Assembly: GCA_964057225.1 (NCBI GenBank) | Contig: OZ059899.1 | Location: forward strand, 16,066,501-16,130,500 | From: Auanema rhodensis | Lineage: Eukaryota > Nematoda > Chromadorea > Rhabditida > Rhabditidae | Length of the DNA stretch: 64,000 nucleotides | Direction of reading: 5' to 3' | In this document: in pieces, positions 60,641 through 64,000 of the stretch | Numbering within the stretch: the stretch's first letter is position 1 | Layout of the letters: each line of letters starts with the position of its first letter | Translations under genes and position numbers: made by a program | Notes under the pieces: model-generated | What the model was told of the DNA's origin: nothing | Seen by the model: only the letters and a program-made list of their open reading frames with translations | Databases searched by the model: none

Positions 60641-61975
60641 TTACAAACTGGTATCAATATATGGAGCACGATTGTTGTCAATTGAAAGAATAGAGTCATA
60701 CTCTGCATAAACAATTGCATATAAGCCCTCTTGCGGCGTTTGTTGACCAAATTCCAATTTCAAGGCTACATTACCTTGTCGTATAACATCAAATAACTCT
60801 GACGAATGCACAGTAGGACTAATATCAAATACAAAAAATGTGAAACCAGCTTTATACATTGCTGGTGTAATACCATTGGATGAATCTGTACGACCAAGTC
60901 CCAAACCTTCCAGCATGTCAATATATGCTGTGGCATAGGAAGATCGCCATTCTAAATTATAAGGACGGGTAGGTATTACCCTATTGTTGAGCGTCAAGTA
61001 TATATTTTTCAAATCAAACGGTTTAAAGTTGAATGGCGAATGTTTAAAAGTACCATTATAAGCGTGTGCGCCAACAAGACCTACTACAACACGTTTTGGT
61101 GTATGAGACGTGAATAATATATTATTAGGTGAATCCAAGCGGCCTCCTTCTATGAAATAAGAGCGCATTTTCACTGATGTCATGGGGTAGTGTATTCGAT
61201 CCTTTGCGAGTTTATCTTCTATAGCCATAGCTAATCCAGCGTTTAGATCAAACTCTTGAATGAGCAAATGTACATCGCTGATATCTACTTTCAAATTTGG
61301 AAACTCCTCCTTTAATGTAGTATCCTTGTTTTCATTATTCCAGCCTAGAGTGTCAATTAAAAAGTTATCACGGTTTGGATATGCAGTTAGCTCCATTTTT
61401 GAATAGTTTACAAACAGTCGCTCTTGATTAAATAGGTCGATACTGACGGGAGCAGCCATCTCACACAATATGCCATTTTTTACAAGCGCTTGACGCGTTC
61501 TAAATCCAGCACTGGATGCATTATCTATATATCTATCAGCATAATAGCCTGATATGGCAAGTTTGCTCTCTTTAACATCGTTGCTATACATTAAAATATT
61601 TTCGATATATGTTTTATAGGCATGATTCACGGTAGAGTCATACACGCTAACATCACCAATTTTCAAATGATACGAATGTATTAAACTGGCAGCAAATTGT
61701 TGACATGGTGCAAAAACAAGGTTATCTGGTACTGGATCACCGTTTGTGGTTACAATTTTAAATTTTACATTCAACCAACATCTTCTCAGATTGAGGAATG
61801 ATTTGGAATTTTGAGCTATAACAAATTCCCATGGTCCTTGAGGAAGAAACGTATTTTTCAAAGGGACTTGTACAGTACGAGTGGATTCAACACCTAATGC
61901 CGACGCTGGTATATCACCATAGTTGATATTAGGTAAAAGGGCTTGTGCTGATTTTGAATCTATCAATTTAGCCAT
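60641..61975 (-). CDS. Polinton major capsid-type protein (444 aa)
   Basis: Single-exon gene with ATG at 61,975. The C-terminal part has the pattern typical of Maverick capsid proteins of the family often annotated in animals as 'F54H12.2-like': a DISPTVHSSELFDVIRQGN segment followed by hydrophobic strands and YAEYDSILSIDNNR. No signal peptide or membrane segment is seen. By analogy it forms the double-jelly-roll capsomer of the virus-like particle. The length fits the family. The upstream gene's stop codon abuts this ATG (TAAATG), so the two may share a transcript. I rate the capsid role as likely; major versus minor capsid is by resemblance only. Confidence 0.68.
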   Translation of the reverse strand: MAKLIDSKSAQALLPNINYGDIPASALGVESTRTVQVPLKNTFLPQGPWEFVIAQNSKSFLNLRRCWLNVKFKIVTTNGDPVPDNLVFAPCQQFAASLIHSYHLKIGDVSVYDSTVNHAYKTYIENILMYSNDVKESKLAISGYYADRYIDNASSAGFRTRQALVKNGILCEMAAPVSIDLFNQERLFVNYSKMELTAYPNRDNFLIDTLGWNNENKDTTLKEEFPNLKVDISDVHLLIQEFDLNAGLAMAIEDKLAKDRIHYPMTSVKMRSYFIEGGRLDSPNNILFTSHTPKRVVVGLVGAHAYNGTFKHSPFNFKPFDLKNIYLTLNNRVIPTRPYNLEWRSSYATAYIDMLEGLGLGRTDSSNGITPAMYKAGFTFFVFDISPTVHSSELFDVIRQGNVALKLEFGQQTPQEGLYAIVYAEYDSILSIDNNRAPYIDTSL

Positions 61976-62428
61976 TTAAATGTGAAACGACCGCTCACGA
62001 GTGATGCACAACCGCTTATGAGGTTTTGTGGTTTTGCGTCGTCGCCGTTTGCCCAAGCCGGTAAGATCTCGTATAGCTTGTCGGCCGGCTGTTTTAAGAG
62101 TTTCCTTGATATTATCGCCTTTCAGCACCCCATCGACAATTTCATTACCAGTTTTCAGCAACTGTCCGCCAAGAGGTGAATTTACAACTGGACTATTGCT
62201 TACAGCACTGGATAAGGCGTTTCTTCCGGCATTGATGAGATTTTGGGCTATAGGTGATTGAATGATGCGTGGTAGAAATGATGCCAAAGTTGCCAAAATA
62301 CCACCCAAACCATGACCCCTCTGCATTCCACGTTGAAACATCATTCCGCTAAATGGGGCGCCACCCATTTGTTGATTTAAAAGTGTTGTCCATTGAATAG
62401 AGTTGACATCCAAAAGGAGGTGCGGCAT
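61976..62428 (-). CDS. Small basic virion-like protein (150 aa)
   Basis: ATG at 62,428; the frame also extends 4 codons upstream without an ATG. The sequence has a Gly-rich region (GMQRGHGLGGI), an amphipathic stretch (ILATLASFLPRIIQSPIAQNL), a Ser/Asn/Pro linker and a strongly basic tail (GLGKRRRRKTTKPHKR). Adenovirus-like and Polinton genomes encode small virion proteins with an amphipathic N-terminal helix and a basic DNA-binding tail (pVI/pX type). The position next to the capsid gene supports this, but homology is not proven. It diverges from the protease gene with only 51 bp between the two ATGs. Confidence 0.48.
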   Translation of the reverse strand: MPHLLLDVNSIQWTTLLNQQMGGAPFSGMMFQRGMQRGHGLGGILATLASFLPRIIQSPIAQNLINAGRNALSSAVSNSPVVNSPLGGQLLKTGNEIVDGVLKGDNIKETLKTAGRQAIRDLTGLGKRRRRKTTKPHKRLCITRERSFHI

Positions 62429-62479
62429 ATCGAACCGCACGCGCGCAATACAAAAGTTACACTAGATCATTCTACTAAA
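62429..62479. promoter_or_regulatory. 51-bp divergent promoter region
   Basis: The only space between the minus-strand virion gene and the plus-strand protease gene. It has a CG-rich core (accgcacgcgcgc) and AATACAAAAG but no standard TATA box in either direction. It presumably drives both genes, with elements reaching into coding sequence. Confidence 0.4.
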
Positions 62480-62935
62480 ATGTATTCGTCTGAAATAGTA
62501 TCACTATTGCAATCTGTCCCCAGCACTCGGAAACTATTCCTCGGTGTATATAGCGCTGATACTCTACCAAAAACACGTCGTAAAAACTTTGCACTTGTCG
62601 TAAATACTGACACACATGATAAGCCAGGCACACATTGGCAGGTCATCTTTGTCCGTAACAAGCAGGCCTATTTTTTCTGTAGCTTGGGATATAAAATGAA
62701 CAAGTACATTCAAAATTATCTGGCCAAATATAAAAAGGTAAAAATTAATACTTGCAAACCACAACGTTTAATTGAATACACTTGTGGTGGCTATGTGGTA
62801 TTTGTAATACTAATGTTGTCGGCTGGTAATTCATTTGAAAGCATTTGTTCATTTTTTAAACTATTGAAAAATGATGATGTCTTTATTAAAGCGTTTATGC
62901 ATAAAGTATTCGACTATAAATTGGCTACTATATAA
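62480..62935 (+). CDS. PRO: Adenain-like cysteine protease (151 aa)
   Basis: The first ATG is at 62,480. The adenovirus-type protease core is recognisable: GTHW with the catalytic His (residue ~54), the AYFF.S.G strand, then a Gln (~93) ahead of CGGY with the catalytic Cys (~100). In this family the strand between normally carries an acidic residue (Asp or Glu) as the third catalytic member; here the position after YFF is Cys (codon TGT at 62,676-62,681 region). Expected role: maturation cleavage of capsid proteins. Short for the family (usually about 180-200 aa). Activity is uncertain because of the missing acidic residue. Confidence 0.78.
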   Translation: MYSSEIVSLLQSVPSTRKLFLGVYSADTLPKTRRKNFALVVNTDTHDKPGTHWQVIFVRNKQAYFFCSLGYKMNKYIQNYLAKYKKVKINTCKPQRLIEYTCGGYVVFVILMLSAGNSFESICSFFKLLKNDDVFIKAFMHKVFDYKLATI

Positions 62936-62936
62936 G
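62929..62936 (+). promoter_or_regulatory. TATA box overlapping protease stop codon
   Basis: TATATAAG contains the TAA stop (62,933-62,935) and lies 41 nt before the ATG of the next gene. Confidence 0.6.
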
Positions 62937-62976
62937 AAATTTGTCATTAATAACCTGCTACATTACGTGGTCAGTT

Positions 62977-63147
62977 ATGAATATTCCTTGTCACTGTGAA
63001 TTATGTGTCAAATACACGTTGGAGCAATCTAAACCAGCGCCTTTATACAGGAGAATGTTGAAATGTATTTCAGTGCCATTTATTAAAGGTATAGCATTGG
63101 GATTGGGCTTTTGTACAACACTAGTCATATTATTGCTCATTATATAA
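62977..63147 (+). CDS. Small C-terminal membrane protein (56 aa)
   Basis: ATG at 62,977. The N-terminal half is Cys-rich (CHCELC), followed by a short basic region (YRRMLKC) and a ~22-residue hydrophobic C-terminus (GIALGLGFCTTLVILLLII), suggesting a tail-anchored protein. I do not recognise a family. Its position between protease and zinc-finger genes, each with its own TATA box, argues it is a real gene. It could act on membranes during particle entry or exit, but nothing in the sequence shows that. Confidence 0.5.
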   Translation: MNIPCHCELCVKYTLEQSKPAPLYRRMLKCISVPFIKGIALGLGFCTTLVILLLII

Positions 63148-63150
63148 AAG
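63141..63150 (+). promoter_or_regulatory. TATA box overlapping membrane-protein stop
   Basis: TATATAAAAG contains the TAA stop at 63,145-63,147 and lies 39 nt before the ATG of the zinc-finger gene. Confidence 0.6.
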
Positions 63151-63188
63151 TGGGTTGATTGCGTGTGGTCGTTTTTCATTTTCCTCTA

Positions 63189-63653
63189 ATGGAACTTTTA
63201 TGTAACAAATATTGTGGTACATGCAAGGAAATATTTTCTTCAACCAAGCATTTTAGTGATCACGTTTTGAAAAGACATGCAGGGATTCAACCCATATGTA
63301 ACAATTATATCAGCAATGCTGACTTTATTCAAAAATATGGACATTTGGATGGTGTTCGTAGACGTTTGTGCCCTCATTGTAGTGAAACTTTTGGAACAAG
63401 ATTCAATTGTGAGCGTCATATTCGGCGTATTCATAATAATAATGGAACGAATGGTGAAGATGGTGATGGAAATGATACCAGCAAACCCTTTGAAAAAGCT
63501 GAGGAGTTTGTACATTCAACCCAATCAAAAAGATGCCGCAGCAATAGTGACGGAGAACATTCACAACACGAGCCGAACGACAAACAAAACTGCCCTAAAC
63601 TATCTTTTAAACCTTCGAAAATAAAAATGTGGTATTGTATAACTGTTGAATAA
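63189..63653 (+). CDS. Two C2H2 zinc-finger protein (154 aa)
   Basis: ATG at 63,189. Two C2H2 fingers: C-x2-C-x12-H-x4-H starting at CGTCKEIF (residues ~9-30) and again at CPHCSETFGTRFNCERHIRRIH (~61-82). The rest is acidic then polar and low in complexity, without a known domain. It may bind nucleic acid and regulate element genes; not a core Polinton gene. The stop codon overlaps AATAAA (63,649-63,654). Confidence 0.6.
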   Translation: MELLCNKYCGTCKEIFSSTKHFSDHVLKRHAGIQPICNNYISNADFIQKYGHLDGVRRRLCPHCSETFGTRFNCERHIRRIHNNNGTNGEDGDGNDTSKPFEKAEEFVHSTQSKRCRSNSDGEHSQHEPNDKQNCPKLSFKPSKIKMWYCITVE

Positions 63654-63663
63654 AACGTTTATT
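63649..63663. promoter_or_regulatory. Overlapping convergent poly(A) signals
   Basis: AATAAA at 63,649-63,654 (+) and, on the minus strand, AATAAA at 63,658-63,663. Each overlaps the stop codon of its own gene, and the two stop codons are 5 nt apart. Confidence 0.6.
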
Positions 63664-64000
63664 TCATATTTTTAACATGCAATGTAACAACTGTAGAACC
63701 ATAATTAAATTGCATAGGACGACCAAATTCATCTAAAATTTCAATACGTATGGTATCGAGTGTTTGTCTAGTGATTGGTACATAACGAATAGGATTAAAT
63801 GTTTTGGCAATCATTTTACCAAATTCAGTAGGAGGTGGTACAGGCAAACATGCAAGTAAATTAGCTTTCACATTACCAAGAATGGAATATTCTACAATAT
63901 CACAATATATATACATTGTATTAATGTTATTTGAAAAATCAATGGGACGCCTGGCTATTATTGTATCGTTGATGTTTTTATTTTCAAAACCAAGAAAATA
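63659..64000 (-). CDS. Probable minor capsid (penton) protein, 3' end
   Basis: The frame is open from the stop (63,659-63,661) to the window edge, 113 codons, so an internal ATG at 63,916 is unlikely to be the start. The C-terminal pattern (DIVEY.ILGNVKANLL, YVPITRQTLDTIRIEILDEFGRP, VTLHVKN) resembles the second capsid protein commonly found beside the capsid gene in animal Mavericks. The N-terminus is outside the window. Confidence 0.55.
   Translation of the reverse strand, partial: YFLGFENKNINDTIIARRPIDFSNNINTMYIYCDIVEYSILGNVKANLLACLPVPPPTEFGKMIAKTFNPIRYVPITRQTLDTIRIEILDEFGRPMQFNYGSTVVTLHVKNMK

Larger units (their letters stand above)
54033..64000. mobile_element. Polinton/Maverick, left part
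   Basis: Starts with AG (AGTAGAGAGCC) directly after the tRNA-Leu D arm. Polintons end in AG...CT and duplicate 6 bp, so CTCGGC (54,027-54,032) is the predicted target duplication; the right end is outside the window. The gene set identifies the class: protein-primed DNA polymerase B, capsid proteins and adenain-like protease. Integrase and FtsK-like ATPase should lie further right. Confidence 0.88.

Overview
The window is eukaryotic, and almost certainly from an invertebrate animal: it has spliced protein genes with 39-62-nt introns, Pol III-type tRNA genes, an LTR retrotransposon, a Mutator-like transposase and a Polinton/Maverick. The sequence does not fix the species. Short introns and an AT-rich background fit a nematode, flatworm, rotifer or small arthropod.

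About 45 kb (1-10,690 and 14,556-54,032) is a satellite built from tRNA-Leu genes. The unit is 177 bp: an 82-bp tRNA-Leu gene on the minus strand plus a ~95-bp spacer. I count 210 full-length units by eye: 131 with anticodon AAG, 78 with UAG and one with UAA. Each standard unit has an A box, a B box, a T6 terminator 4 nt past the tRNA 3' end and a TATA-like element about 26-31 nt upstream. Many units carry shared variants that should damage the tRNA, so the array mixes plausible genes with pseudogenes. Units are organised in higher-order repeats (1,770 bp, 3,010 bp, 2,520 bp and 8,728 bp). From 18.5 kb on, the array is broken 11 times by a 639-bp module (S) carrying a ~168-codon ORF and flanked by inverted tRNA fragments.

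Three classes of mobile element lie in the array. (1) A 3.9-kb segment (10,697-14,555) holds a 13-exon Mutator-like (MULE) transposase gene on the minus strand. (2) A Gypsy-like LTR element (381-bp LTR, tRNA-Gln primer site, 5' gag, internal deletion into the 3' LTR, TTAG target duplication) occurs at 37,764-39,719 and again at 46,492-48,447, because it lies inside an 8,728-bp tandem duplication. (3) A Polinton/Maverick begins at 54,033 inside a tRNA gene and runs off the right edge.

The Polinton part contains repeat-rich terminal sequence (54,033-55,290), a 14-exon protein-primed DNA polymerase B gene with all expected motifs (55,291-60,502, +), a capsid-protein gene and a small basic virion-like gene on the minus strand, an adenain-like protease, a small membrane protein and a two-zinc-finger protein on the plus strand, and the 3' end of a probable minor capsid (penton) gene on the minus strand. 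Integrase and packaging ATPase are not in the window. The genes are very compact, with TATA boxes and poly(A) signals overlapping stop codons.
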